Origin: Hermatobates lingyangjiaoensis
Lineage: Eukaryota; Arthropoda; Insecta; Hemiptera; Hermatobatidae
DNA length: 64,000 bases
Reading direction: 5' to 3'
Assembly: GCA_026182355.1 (NCBI GenBank)
Contig: JAPFBL010000003.1
Span: 558,001-622,000, forward strand
Shown: positions 34,371-46,834 of the stretch, one piece after another
How the letters are laid out: the number at the start of each line of letters is the position of its first letter
Numbering within the stretch: the first letter of the stretch is position 1
Translations under genes and position numbers: made by a program
The notes under the pieces: model-generated
What the model saw: the letters and a program-made list of their open reading frames with translations, nothing else
Database searches by the model: none
What the model was told of the DNA's origin: nothing

Positions 34371-35103
34371 CTCTTAATTTTACATTGTTCCAGACATAAG
34401 ATACCTCGCTGACATTTTTATTTATAATACGACGTCACAATGACGGGCATTAATCATTTTTGAAAAAGTTTTATGTTGTTTTAAACTGTTCCCTAGTTTT
34501 GTTAGAATAATACTTTCATAATAACTGAAAAATCCAACTGCCTAATTTCCTTATTCCTGGAGAACAAATAGATCCTTAGAAACAATTTTGAGCTAGAAAG
34601 CGATTCTGATGGGATAATATTTCTCAAAAACATAGGGATCGCATAAACCACAAGGGCTATTTTATGTATTTCATAAATCAAACGTCGCGACCTTAGCTGT
34701 CCACAACACAAAACAACATAATGAAAAAGTTTCATAACTGAATTTAAGAGGCTCCAAAACCTGGGAATCAAAATTTTAAATAATTTTTTTCTGTATAACT
34801 ATAATTATAAATTGTATTTTTAGTCAATTTTATAGATAAAACAATATTTTATTAAATATAGTAATTTAATGTAGTTATCATAAATATCTACCTCAATGAT
34901 AGTGTGTGCTTTCTATCATCTCAAATCACATTTTTAAACAAAGTTCCATCACGTTAAAAATAATATTTTTCTTAATTTTACATTGTTCTAGACATAAGAC
35001 AACTTTCTAACATCTTTATTTACAGTACGACTTCTCAATGAAGGACATTAATCATTTTTGAAAAGTTTTATATTGTTTTAAGCTGTTCCCATGTTTTCTT
35101 AAA
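34371..35103 (+). repeat. Two 134-bp direct repeats about 600 bp apart
   Basis: 34371-34504 and 34970-35103 share TTAATTTTACATTGTTC, AGACATAAGA, CATTAATCATTTTTGAAAA and GCTGTTCCC-type blocks in order. They differ at about one position in ten by eye, so the duplication is older than the one at 17.8 kb. Confidence 0.85.
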
Positions 35104-35469
35104 ATATCTCAGTTATTTTACTTTAGATGCATTTATTCGTGAATACGACGCCTTATGAATGTTTTCGACCAGGGGTTTTTCCGACCTCTATTTGGCTGTA
35201 GACCTTCTGAGAGTTCTTTTATCAACTGACAACTATCTGACTTTCAAAACCCTCTATGAATATATACACTTTCAAAAATAAATTATTTCTTTCTCGGTAA
35301 ATAAAAGATATAATGATTAAACAATTATATTATATTATATTCGTAACATGGATTTTAAACAAATAAACAATTAGTATAGTATAAAAATTGCAATTATAAT
35401 AAATGCAATTATGAAATCAATAGCCAAGAGTGAAGTTTAATTATATTCAGTGAAGACATAAACAATATG
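35104..35469. other. AT-rich sequence without recognisable features
   Basis: No feature recognised in this stretch, which lies between the direct repeat and a family A end fragment. Confidence 0.4.
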
Positions 35470-35520
35470 TAAAAAATCTGGAGTGGCCTTCAGTCAACCT
35501 TGTAAGTAAAAATATCCAAT
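35470..35520 (+). repeat. Family A 5'-terminal fragment
   Basis: AAAAAATCTGGAGTGGCC and the following TCAACCTTGTAAGTAAA match the left end of the family. The rest of the element does not follow. Confidence 0.6.
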
Positions 35521-36689
35521 TAAAGCTTTTACATATAAGACTACTAGTTTCTTATTAGTCGTTTTATTTATATAGACTTAGTAGTAGGTAGCTTAAGCCC
35601 TTATGCCTATTACTAATTAAACGATTAAACTAATTACTAATTATAGGAAATTATGTTCTGAATTTAGCGTTGTCATGATTAATATTTGACTATAATTATT
35701 AATAAGTCCAAGAATGTTCATAGTAGAAAATAACAGTACATATCTTATTACAACATAATTCCTAATATTTCAAAAACTTTTCGTCTCTACAATGAATGCT
35801 GTTTATTAATGTTAATAACACTATCAGTCTCTTTAACATTTCATGAACAAGATTATTTTAAAATTAATTATATGAAAGCAAATACTAATATTATTTCTTT
35901 TGCATTCACTTTTATAACTTCACGTAATAGATAAACAAAACAAAATCGTGTAGGTAACTCGGTATCATCACTCCCAGCTGATAGTGATTGCATAAGGCTA
36001 TACTCACTAGAGACCCAAAAATACGCAACATGCTGAATAAAGAACAATGGGAGATTCATTCTCTTGTCTGGTCTCCCAGCGGCAGGCACCTGGCCCAACT
36101 TCATTAGTGCTGGTGGCTGATGAAGTGAAGCCATGCAACAGCCTGGCGTATTATCAGTCTTCAAGAAAGGTTTATGTCAATCAGGTGACTCCCGAACCCC
36201 TTAAAGAGGATAACAAATCGCTCATAGACGAAACCAACAAATCCCTAACATTTTAAACGTCTTTAGACAACCTATTTAAATTCGCCCACCCTCTCCATTG
36301 CATTCATATTAACTGCTACCACTAAGCACTACCTCGTGTTGTAGTAATCTTCTATACCATGAAATCAATCAGAATCTACGTTGTAGCACTTCTTAAAGTG
36401 AAGTCTACCCCTGCTCATGATGGCTTTGGTAACATAGTAAGAGTAATAACGCACTTCTAGTGTCCTTTTGATTCGTTCTGGCATAGCGGTGTGTTACATT
36501 CGTCAACATTTTTTCATTTGTTGAATGGTTTCTAGAGGTTACAAAGTATTTTGTACCTCTTTGAGGAAGGACAGGATTTCCGTTCCCTAGTAATGTTCCT
36601 GACGACTTTGTCAATTTATTTCTGACAATCTGACAACTGTACATTTGATTTTCTAAAACCCTCCTACATAAGAAACCCTAATTTACCCG
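35521..36689. other. No supported gene; unrecognised frames at 35.9-36.3 kb
   Basis: Opposed frames at 35868-36164 (-) and 36047-36256 (+) overlap in a GC-richer patch. The plus frame reads SLVLVADEVKPCNSLAYYQ and similar. I recognise neither. It lies just upstream of LINE remnants on the same strand and could be part of that element. Confidence 0.25.
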
Positions 36690-37920
36690 ATTTTACTGAA
36701 ATGTTTCTGGGGTTATTTATTGACGACACTAAAGTAGGCTACATCTGTACTAATGTGTGCAAAGCCACCAGAAAACTTCGACATGAGACTTCGCATTGGT
36801 TTATACTTCAGAAATTAACACTTCATCCGACGAAGAGTTCTCAACCATGACTTATGATGGTCAGTCTTGTTTGGTGCGGAAAATGAATATATGCCCCCTT
36901 ATAAGCACGTCACGTTTAGAAGCCAAAAAAATAAACATCAAAATGATCTGAGATGAAAATCTATAAATAGCTGCATCACTAGAATTACAACCAGCTCGAA
37001 AAACTTTCTATCATTCAAATCTGCACCAATAATAGAATCAGGACACCTCAAATAGTCTCTTATATGAAGAAGGCGCACAACCAACTTTAAGGACTTACAG
37101 AGTAAAATTATTTAAGTATTGCAAACAACAAAATGATTGCAAAATTATTGAAAACTGGAGTAATAGTTTGAAGAAAGATGTCCTGACCATGAGTTTTTAA
37201 GTTTCGGTGTCGTACTATATTGAACGAAGCATCTTGCGTAGTTTCTGGAGAAATGTCGATTACCCTATTGATTTTAGATAAAATCGAAGAACTAATTGAA
37301 ATAATGGATTGGCAAACCACTTCATTGGTCATAATGGACACATTCTGTCAAATAAAGTATAAGTACAAGCTACAAGCTATTTTTCAGATAATAAATTTGA
37401 CATTGATACAATCAGGAATATTTACACAAACTGAAGTAAAGGCGATAATGTTGGTTACGCTATAGTTATTTAAAAGAAATATTAAAAGATTTGAAGAAAA
37501 ATTCAAGCTTATAGAAACCTGCTATACTAATCAAGCGAAGTTAATAGCTATACTGAAAACACTGGAACGCTGCAAAATAATAGTAGAGATATTAGTAACA
37601 CTGTATTTACAATAAGACACTGCAAAGCATTCGAAACAAGATTGACGAAGGACTTCCGTAAATAAGATCAATAATAGTGAAATTTACGTCCGCTAGCTGA
37701 AGCGATCAGCTGGTATTGATCAATATGTAAGCGAAAGTAAATGGATTTGGTCAATCCAATTAGGCACTGAGGGAATTAAAAAAGCAGATGTGTTGGCGAA
37801 AATGACATCAACAGAAGATTATTGTCAAATATGTTACAATCGCTTCCTTATTGATGTACTGATAAGCTAAGAGAGATTTAATCTCACTAAAGTGATAAGA
37901 AAATGGATAACAGCTGCAAA
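36690..37920 (+). pseudogene. LINE remnant: RT C-terminal part and RNase H
   Basis: At 36695-36800 a plus frame reads EMFLGLFIDDTKVGYICTNV. The pattern FLG..ID......HI..V is that of the segment after the catalytic palm in Jockey/I-like reverse transcriptases. About 1 kb downstream (37730-37800) another frame reads WIWSIQLGTEGIKKADVLAK, matching the W(I/V)P.H.G..GNE.AD.LAK motif at the end of RNase H. The stretch between is frameshifted but has the spacing expected for the RNase H domain. Non-LTR elements with both domains belong to the I/R1/LOA-like groups. It is dead, with stops throughout. Confidence 0.6.
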
Positions 37921-38812
37921 TTGACATCACTGTACCATACCATACTTAAGTATGCCATACTATATTTTCCACCAATGGACAACAGGCTATCCAATAAAAA
38001 TCTCTATTTAAATAACAATTAAAATTTAAAGTCTCAGATATATTGTATCAGCTTCTGTTATACCATGTTCATTGTACTCTCTTATATTGTGTAAAACGTC
38101 ATCTATATTGATCTTCAATATAAACCGCTCTTATCTTAACTAATTCTCAGACATTTAACTACCAATTTTTTTGTTATTATTTATATTGAGCATTATAAAA
38201 TAAAACGGATAAGGAATTATAATAGAACCCCCTAGAATTATAGACACTAGTTTGGAGAAAAAAAATTTTAAAAATTCCTTATTTAACATTTTACAAATTG
38301 TAAAGTAATTTGTTCGCAGATTACATTCATAATATAAACTGAAGGTAAATTTCTATTGAAATTTTAAATATACCGTAAAAAAAACAATATAACATTTTAT
38401 AATATTGGATCATTATGACAAACAAATGAGACCATTGTGCCTGATGTTTTATGCTAATTTTTGAATATTACAGAAGTCAGCACGCTACATTTTTTAGTTA
38501 TTCAAAGTAATATTGTCCCAAAATTAAGTAATGAGTTGCTATTTGGTACTTAATTAAATCACAATCTATTGTACTGTCACTATAGTACATGTGGTCACCT
38601 TGCAAAGCAATTGAGATTATACTAAAAGAGTCTACCAATTCATCAAACAGGTCATTCATTTTCTTATGAATGATTGAATAGTTAAAATTTGAATGAAATA
38701 ATTCAAAAAGCTGTATTGTTTTTAAAAAAAATTGCTAAAAAATTTAGGCATATTGAAATGCACACCAGTATGTGAAATAGATACCAAAAAATAGTGTCAT
38801 TAAAAATAAAAA
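37921..38812. other. AT-rich sequence without recognisable features
   Basis: No coding or transposon signal seen between the LINE remnant and the next family A fragment. Confidence 0.45.
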
Positions 38813-38968
38813 AAATGTGGAGTGGCCTACACTCAACTTTACTATAAGTAAGTATAAGGTCAAACCTCTTGGGTAGATAATGTAGTATGTAGACATAATA
38901 TATATGTCTAAATGGGAGATGTTTATTACTTTTTCACTCCTGGAGGTAGTACAGATAGTGATTGATTC
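38813..38968 (+). repeat. Family A 5'-terminal fragment
   Basis: Carries GTGGAGTGGCCTACACTC, ACTTTACTATAAGTAAG, TCTAAATGGGAGATG and GTAGTACAGATAGTG, colinear with the left 155 bp of the family. It is cut off at about 38968, next to a LINE 3' fragment. Confidence 0.8.
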
Positions 38969-38974
38969 TCAAAG

Positions 38975-39262
38975 TGTTTCTAAAGACAATGGATCTCCAG
39001 CGGCCAACGAGTATTCCATGCACATCAGTGCACGTCGTAATTAGCAGCCCTAGACCAGAGGCCTCCTACTGCTATATTCTCATCCTTCATTTCTTGTTAA
39101 GGTCAGTAATCATAAGGACGGGGATGGGATGTCAGTCTGTCAGGATGTCCTTCACGAATATGGAAGGAGTCACATTCGTGGTCGTATGGTCTTCCGGCTT
39201 TGCATTGTCTGAGATATTGTATACCGTGAAGTCATTAGGTAGTCATATTTAGCTGAGGACCT
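38975..39262 (-). mobile_element. LINE 3'-UTR fragment
   Basis: Read on the minus strand this matches 46447-46720, the sequence directly after the stop codon of the LINE frame there. Shared words in order: GAAGACCATACGACCACG, CTGACAGACT, GCAGTAGG, GCCTCTGGTC, GCTAATTACGACGTGCACTG and GTGCATGGAA. This defines a common LINE 3' UTR and shows a second, ORF-less copy of the same family. The frame at 38962-39252 on the other strand is a by-product. Confidence 0.75.
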
Positions 39263-40668
39263 GATTCTGAAAAATGACTGTCATCGAATCACCTTAGAAT
39301 CAGTTTAAAATTAGTATCTCTTTGGTAATATAAAACTAAGGAGTTCATTCCTCTTAATTCAATATTACTCAAAGATCATAAGATTCATAAACACAAAAAA
39401 GTCAACAACCAGTAGCTTTTCACACCAAACATAATATAAGTAACTTTTTCCTTTGTGCTATATTCGGTTATAACGTTGCTGTAAATATATATTGAGAAAA
39501 AATATATCAGTGATTAGCCAGTTTTGCATACTCAAATCAAATTCAAAGTCGGCTTTTCAATATAATTTAGAATTTAGAAGTTGTGTAAATGGAAACATCA
39601 GAAATTATATGTTTGATTGGCATTCATATTTTACATATAATTTTATTCTTCTTACATGTCACATTATGTCATTAAATCATTTCAAATTTTCAAATGGATT
39701 ACAACATTTCTCAAAAGCAATAGGAAACACAGACGAACAAACCCTTAATTTGATAAATATAGGGTAATAAATTTAAATAATCTATTGTTAAGTATTTTTA
39801 ATCGTTTTCGCTAAAACTAATTTAGTGAATGAGGTTTAAAATAACATAAATTAACTAAAAATAAATCTATTCAATGCTTTATTATATTTATTAAATGTTT
39901 AGTAGTAATTATTCAGGAACTAATTAATTATTTTGATATATTTTTATGAAAATAATTCCACAGAAACAACACACATGAAAGTCGCTTTTCTTCGTAGCAA
40001 ATTACATCTTTCTACGAAACAGTCGAAATATAATAGTAAGTTTTTGTGAAATCTTTTATGTGTATTGTTTCTGCTGGTTTAGTTTATCTAGTTTGTGAAA
40101 TCGTTTTAATTACTAATTATGAAAGTAATAATATTTAGAATTAAACTAATTAGGAAATCATTAAGTTTACAAAAATAAGTTAAAAAGGAATTTGTACTTA
40201 CTATTTGAAGTATTATTAAAAGAATTAACTAGTGAACACAACAATCTATAGACAGGTTAAAACAGTTTGAAAGGTTCCAGGAACGACGCGGAGGACTAAA
40301 CAAGTAGTGTAATGCCGCCTTTTTAGGATGACTTAGCTCTACCAGTGCACCAATCAAATGCCATCTAAATTATCTCATTTTAAAATAGTCCCCTTCTATA
40401 AGTATTTCTTTTATAAATAATAATCAAACATACAAAGAAACGAATTAAACTATTTCTTTAAAAACAATAAATATATTATCAATATAAATTAAATTAATTA
40501 GTCGTAATATAAATTAATGAAAATAATTTCTAAACTTATTTCTTTTAAAAGTTGTCTGAACTATTAAATGAATATACGGAACAAAACGGACTGATTGAGT
40601 TTTATAAACCATCAATCGTGTCCATATATTTCCATAAATTTCTATGAAATTTTGATGACACTACTAAA
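39263..40668. other. AT-rich sequence with one dispersed repeat
   Basis: 39475-39580 shares AAATATATATTGAGAAAAA, GATTAGCCAGTTTTGCATA and TTCAATATAATTTA with 41644-41745, where it lies in a block inserted in a family A copy. No gene recognised. Confidence 0.55.
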
Positions 40669-40950
40669 AAATCTGGAGTGGCCTACACACTTACTATAAG
40701 TAAACTTAATATCAAACTTCTTGAGTATATAATATATAATGTATCATTTAAGCATAATATAATCGTCTAAATGGGAGATGTTTATTAGTCTTTCATTCCT
40801 GAGGTAGTACAGATAGCGATTGATAGATTTCTCAATATATAAGTTTATTTTTGTGTATCACACCATTATTTTAATTTTTCCATTATAAACATCAATTTTA
40901 TCTCAGTGGATTTCCTAATAAAATTTCTAAGTCAATGTAAGCAATGTAAA
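40669..40950 (+). repeat. Family A truncated copy, abutted by another copy
   Basis: Starts AAATCTGGAGTGGCC and keeps the left-end landmarks. It then jumps to the family's internal ATCAATTTTATCTCAGTGG and TTTCTAAGTCAATGTAA blocks. It stops exactly where the next copy begins with its own TCTGGAGTGGCC end. Confidence 0.8.
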
Positions 40951-43018
40951 AAATCTGGAGTGGCCTACACTCAACTTTACTATAAGTAACTTAATATCAA
41001 ATTTCTTGAGTATATAACACATAACGTCTCATTTAAGCATAACGTAAACAGCTAAATGGGATATGATTGTTAGTCTTTCATTCCTGAGGTAGTAGAGATA
41101 ATGATTGAAGGACATATCAATATATAAGCTTATTTCTGTACATCACACAGCTGATGCAAATAATTTCATTAGTATAACTACAGCAGTAATAACATTTTTG
41201 AAAAACCAAAGTTAACATTTCTTGATACGAAATATTCTCCTACAAGAGAACATGGCTTTTGTTCAAATAGCCAGTGGATTTCTTACATCGTTTACTTGAC
41301 ATCCTTCTACATTGAATATTAAAGTAAAATTTTCAAATTTAAAACAGGAAAATACCCTTTTTTTTCTGAAAAACATCATAAACAGCCAAGAAAATGTTGT
41401 TTCAAGGTGATTTATAATTAAAGTAGTACGATAATTACATGTATTAATCTCTAAACTAAAGATTTCAATTTTGAATTATCTTTTACATTTTCGGTCTTTT
41501 ATAGAATTATTATACTGGGAATTTTATGGCTTCTTAGTATTTAATAAGATCATTTTCCTTCCTCTTTGTCAAATATCATATATACGAATTTTTTCTGAGT
41601 GAGTGGTATCCTTTTCCTGCCTTCTGTACTCTGTTTAAGTTTGCTATGAATGTATATTGAGAAAAAATATATTAGTAATTAGCCAGTTTACATACTCAAA
41701 TCGAAGTCAAAGCCAGCTATTCAATATAATTTAAATCTTTTATAGTTGAGAGCTTCTAATTTTTGAAAATAATAAATATGAACTATTAGACTAGAATTGT
41801 AAAAAGAAATTGGATATTTCTCAACAAACATAAGTTCTCTTTCTTGAGGAAAGAGTCCATTCATTACATTTCAATATCATGGAAAGGTACTACATTCACA
41901 ATTATAATGTAATTGTAGCTGATATTAAGTTTTGCTCAAGAGTGCAATATATAGGTTTATTAAAGCATTTTATGAGACAAATCCATCATGCTATGGAAGA
42001 CAAAGGTAATTTATTTATGTTAATTGGCGGTGATTTTTTTACATGTAACAATATTATTCCTCTTACATCTCATATAAGTCAATAAACAATTTAAATTGTT
42101 CCTTTATAAATATCAATTTTATCTCAGTGGAATCGCTCAAAAATTTTCTAAGAAAATGTAAACAATGAAAAAAAAATATAAAAAATTCGACAAGTATAGC
42201 AGGTGATCTCTTAGTCTAAGATAAACAAACAGTTTTTATAGCGTTGTTGCTCTTTCCCATAATTGAAACTTCATGATTTTTTTTTTTATGAATTGCTAAT
42301 TTTTTGGTCCATTTTTGGTCAAATTTTCATTTTTTTTTTAATCAGCCGTTTAGCGTCAAAAAAACATTTTCTGAAAACAGAAATCGTACTGTAACGCCCC
42401 ATTAGCGAATGTACTCGTAATTTTGAAAAAAAATATCTCAACTAATTCTACACATAATGTTCTATTTATGGGCATAGTTTCATTCTTGTCCGTCAAACAG
42501 TATGGCTTTGTATCGCTCTCACAAGGTTTGAGATCGAATTATCAGTCAAAATTTTTACATTTTATTGAAAAAAAAAATATTTTCCGTTGTTTTAAAATTC
42601 TGAATATATTTTTCGTTTGTTGCATTTGTCACATCAAAGATAATGTACAAATTTCAAAATTCTAGGGTTATCAGTTTAGAAGAAATAAATGTTTTAAAAA
42701 AAAACGGTTTTTGGCAAAAAAAGTGACTTTCCCATCATGCATAATTCTTCGCAAACAATATGGATCTTCGTCCCTATGGGGCCGAATTTTGTGTAAAACA
42801 TCAACTTGATCCATCAAAGATTCTGGACTGTAGCGTGGTAACAAGCAATGCAAACACACACACTCACTCACCCACCCACCCACCCACACACACACACACA
42901 CAGACATCATCGGAAAAACTTCATGAAACGACTTCTAGGACCTCAAAACATGTAATTCCGTCAAAATCTTGAGATCGAATTTTTTTACGATCACTATACT
43001 TACTTATAGTAAAGTAAA
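40951..43018 (+). mobile_element. Family A near-complete copy (2.07 kb)
   Basis: The left end is TCTGGAGTGGCCTACACTC followed by CTTTACTATAAGTAA. The right end is GATCACTATACTTACTTATAGTAAAG. The inner 15-mer CTTTACTATAAGTAA is repeated in inverted form at the right end, TTACTTATAGTAAAG. Compared with the 47362 copy it holds an extra block of about 430 bp at 41615-42045. No transposase, RT or helicase reading frame was recognised. The family's class is unknown; a non-autonomous DNA element is plausible. Confidence 0.75.
42843..42905 (+). repeat. CA/CCCA microsatellite inside family A
   Basis: ACACACACTCACTCACCCAC passes into CCCA units and again CACACA. The same position in the 47362 copy (48836-48895) has a longer CCCA tract. 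It is a constitutive part of the family whose length varies. Confidence 0.9.
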
Positions 43019-43729
43019 GGTTTAAATATTTTGAATAGTTTATGCCTATTAGAGAAGATGATAAAAATTACATTCACTATGTTCACATCACTATGATTTC
43101 AAAATGACAGTAACTTTTGTCATAGTGTCAAAGACACCATGAATTTAAATATTGGTTGAAAATGTAAATATTAGTTGAATGTTGTACATTAGACGAGAGA
43201 AGGGAATAAATGGTCCTGGGACAGAGTACAGAGCAGTTGATTACTCTCTCATCTCATGTTTCAGCATGTTCAAACCAGTACTGTGCCAGCTATAACAACA
43301 ACCAGTTAATTGAAAGTACCACTCAGTAAATACGTAACTTTGTCATTTTAGAGTAAATAAACCACACCATCAAATAATACTATGTTTGATGTCAAAGGAA
43401 CTAAAAATAAGAAAACTTATCGACAGGGAGTTGAGATTAAGGTTTATCTCTTTTAAAGCTAATATGAAAAGATAGAGCTTGGATACTAAAGAAGTTTTCA
43501 TTAATCAGGTCATTGAGTAAACCTTACAGATAAGTGTCTAATTCACTTAAATCCCTTCGTCATTCCAATGACACTCCGCAAGCAAATACTGTTTGATGTT
43601 TAAAGTTATCTAAAATATACCTCAAAATCTGCTTGCCAAGAGAGTAAGCAATGCGGGGTCTAATGATCGGTGTGATTCACTTATTACCAGCACTACCGCA
43701 TACTTCTGCCAAATGACCTTACATTTTTC
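43019..43729. other. AT-rich sequence without recognisable features
   Basis: No repeat end or coding signal recognised. Confidence 0.4.
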
Positions 43730-43900
43730 AAGAGTTAGATGATACATGTCGTAGCTTCACAGGGGATACGCCCTTGAAGTAACAGTCGCCCATCCCCAAC
43801 CTGAAGAGTGTCAGATACTCCTTAAACATGACTACTCTAATCGGTATGTGCTCTTTAGACAGCGCCTCATACACGTCAACCACCCCACCCATATCTACCA
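43730..43900 (+). repeat. Possible degenerate SINE tail
   Basis: CAGTCGCCCATCCC, GAGTGTCAGATACTCCTTAAA and GACTACTCTAATCGG loosely follow the SINE's GTCGGTCCCGAGCC, GTGTCAGGTACTCCTTAAAG and CCCACTCGAAA. No tRNA-like head is present. Confidence 0.4.
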
Positions 43901-44814
43901 ACACGACCAGTAACTAAAAGCATAGGAAAAAACTGTTTGAATGACTTCAAATATTTTCCCCTCTTTTCTCTTATGGTTATTTAATGTATAAATTAATAAA
44001 TGGTATCACATTGATTAAATAGATGTTGACAACGCAATACAAATCGTTTTGACATGAAAACTGTCTAAAGTTTTTGAACTCCTAAAAAGTTAAAATTTCA
44101 ACTAACAACTAAAAGGTTAACAATTTCGATGAATTCATTAACAGCAACTCTCTTTAAAAATCATTCTGAATTTATAACTTTGCAAAGTTAGAAGAAGAGG
44201 CCATGCTTGATTCTTAGACAGTCTTAAATTTTTAAGCATTCTATACGAGTTTGGAATGCTTAAAACTCACCATCCAGTAACTCGAAATTGTTAAAGCACA
44301 CAATTATTTGATATAATCTATAGTTATAATATAAATGTATTGATATATTATTATTTATTTCTCAATGAATTCCGAACAGAGATGCTTTATTGACTAAAAA
44401 AAGTTATATATTTATAGTTCATTTGCAATACATTTCCAAAAGCAGAAATGCTTAGTTATTCCTTTTAGCACTTCTAATTGTACATTTAAGTATTTATACA
44501 AAACAATGCTTGTGTCATTATATTTTTCCCACCTAATAAAACCGTGTATTATTCATTTTACTTAATGAACTTGTAAGAAATAAAGCTGCAGACATTTTAA
44601 CGGCAAGCTGAACTTGTACAGTCAAAAAACTTAAACGAAATCAATCTCAGGAAAACCTGTATTTAGTATGGAAAAAGAAAACGAACCGATGACTGAAACT
44701 GCTATTACATTATAGGCATATTGAAGTCCTGAGTACAACATCACATTGATGTTGAATGTATTCCAAATTGTCACAGAACATTCAGTAGTAATATATTATT
44801 TTCCTTTAGAAAAC
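43901..44814. other. AT-rich sequence without recognisable features
   Basis: No repeat end or coding signal recognised between the SINE-like tail and the next family A relic. Confidence 0.4.
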
Positions 44815-45000
44815 CTTTTACTATACCTAAAGAATAGCGATAGTGAAATATTGGATCCCCGGAGTCTCCTTTTGACGTTTTTTCGATGGTGTGTGTGTTT
44901 GTGTGTCTAAACATAAGTAATATTTTTACACAAATACAGTGTAAATAGGTAAAAACAAATCAAATCTGGGACGGATATCTATGTGTTATCATTTCACACG
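44815..45000 (-). repeat. Degenerate family A 3' end, inverted
   Basis: A TTACTATACC remnant of the terminal palindrome, ATAGCGATAGTGAAA, TTTTGACGTTTTTTCGATG and a GTGTGTGTG run occur in the order seen at 1551-1690. Confidence 0.45.
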
Positions 45001-46117
45001 ATGTATTTATATATTTCAAATTATGTTTATATATTATTTTTTACCAACCAGTAAGCAAATGATTAGTTATTATTTAATTAACTTTTATCATTCATTAATC
45101 ACTTGTTCCATTTATTTTAAATTGTTTAATTTTTAATAATTTAGTACTATAAAATATACATAGTAGATAGGATTTTATGTTGTCCATCGAATGTGATAAT
45201 TCTTATGATTTAATATGTAACATATTAAATTACATATTGGATTTTATCTGCATTCATATTTAGTGTTAAATGCCCATTTTATTTTATTGTAATTATTTTT
45301 CTTACATGTTCACAGGATCTTCCATTTCAGAGCAGTTCCTTTTTGGTTTTAACAGATTTCCTTTTGCCTTTAGGTTCCTTCATTTCTACGATTGGGGAAA
45401 TGAATACATTACATTAGTCTGGAGTAAACTTGGCTAGGAATGTCAATAGCAATAGCAAGAATGAAATTATAACATGCTTCTACATAATGGTAAAATAGAG
45501 CGAACTACAACCCTTCAGACTTTTTATGTGATCCACACACTTGATCAGGTAACTGACGGTTAGACGAATTAATGATAATAAATGGCTAGGAAACACTTCC
45601 TTTTTCAAAGTCCCTTTCTTATTAACTGAGCAAGCAGCAGTCTTTCGGAACCAGCGGAAAAGATCCCACAGTCAGCGTTGAGTTCATAACTGCTCGTCGT
45701 TGGTATTTAGTCGTTTAATCTATCAGTTCTATAGTCAGTTGAGCCAGTGGATCGCACTGATGCAGGAATATTATTAACAGGCAAAGATCAAACAACCTAT
45801 TAAACAATAAAATAAAATGAGCACTATAAGTAGATGTGCTAACTGCTTCCAAACTAAGACTATCAGTCCAACGTTCAACATAATCTACTTAGATTATGTA
45901 ATTATTTGTTTCAGAATATACTAGTCCTGAACGAAGCACAAGAACAAAGCACTATGGTACGAACTGGCCCAAGTATGTAAACAAGACCGCAATGTATACA
46001 AAGCAAAGATTATACAACTCTCGGATGGGTCTAAACAAATTTCTGTTTTAACTTGGATCCAGCTCATGCAGGACTTGTTCTGAATGCCTAATAAATGTCT
46101 AGTTAAAGAAACATAAG
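45001..46117. other. No supported gene
   Basis: 45600-45770 is GC-richer without an exon signature. From about 45900 the sequence may be the 5' part of the LINE fragment that follows, but stops prevent a confident translation. Confidence 0.3.
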
Positions 46118-46720
46118 GTGACAAAAAGCTTTTCCCATTTTTGCAATCCATTTCAGTCTTGGTACATTCGTTCGACTATGACATATGGATGCTCAGTCTG
46201 GTTTGGAGCGGCGCCCACGAACAAGAACTGCATCCAAGTTGTACAGAATAAATGTGCCTGCCTTATAGCTAGGGCGCCATGGTATGCTAGAAATGTCGAT
46301 ATTCAGCATGATTTGAGTTGGGAATCAATTGATTGCTTCATTAGTCGACTTGCTAACAATGAAAACAAAAAACTGTCCACCCATCCAAATCTCCTTGTTT
46401 GGGACCTGAATCCAACAAACAACCCTTCCCAATCCCATGACTCCTAATAGCTCCCTTCCTGAAATAAATATAACGACCTGATGACTTATAAATAATATAA
46501 TACCTCAGATAATGCAAAACTGCAAGACCATACGACCACGAATACGACTCCTTTCCCTGACAGACTAACGTCCCCAGTATTGACAATGCCTACTGACCAA
46601 AACAAAAAAAAAGCAGGATGAAAATTTAGCAGTAGTGGGCCTCTGGTCCGGAACTGCTAATTACGACGTGCACTGTCGTGCATGGAACTCTTCGTTGGTC
46701 GCTGGTCGTTGGTTAGTCCT
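46118..46720 (+). mobile_element. Jockey-like LINE, 3' fragment with ORF end and 3' UTR
   Basis: The plus frame to a stop at 46445-46447 reads STMTYGCSVWFGAAPTNKN, VQNKCACLIARAPWYARNVD and IQHDLSWESIDCFISRLA. This follows the region after RT in Jockey elements (RP.(L/M)TYG..VW..AA.TN...LQ..QNK.LR.I..APWY.RN.D.H.DL). There is no stop over 109 codons, so the fragment is fairly young. The sequence after the stop matches the minus-strand fragment at 38975-39262. Endonuclease and catalytic RT regions are missing. Confidence 0.8.
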
Positions 46721-46834
46721 GGTACGCCAAAGAAGGTCTCTGCCAATTTCAATAAGGCGACTTGATGTAAAAGACAATATTTTTAAATAGATTCTCTTCT
46801 TCTTATCCAAAGTTCTCCCTTACCATTTCTACCA

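Noticed and set aside
35999..36030. Possible 25-bp micro-exon (minus): TTTATTCAG before, GTGAGTAT after
   Set aside because: Too short to judge, AT-rich inside, and no supporting frame or neighbour.
42671..42910. 79-codon minus frame with VCVCVWVGGWVSECVC
   Set aside because: Translation of the CA/CCCA microsatellite of family A, not a protein.
45921..46151. 76-codon minus frame
   Set aside because: Overlaps the upstream edge of the plus-strand LINE relic; no recognisable domain.
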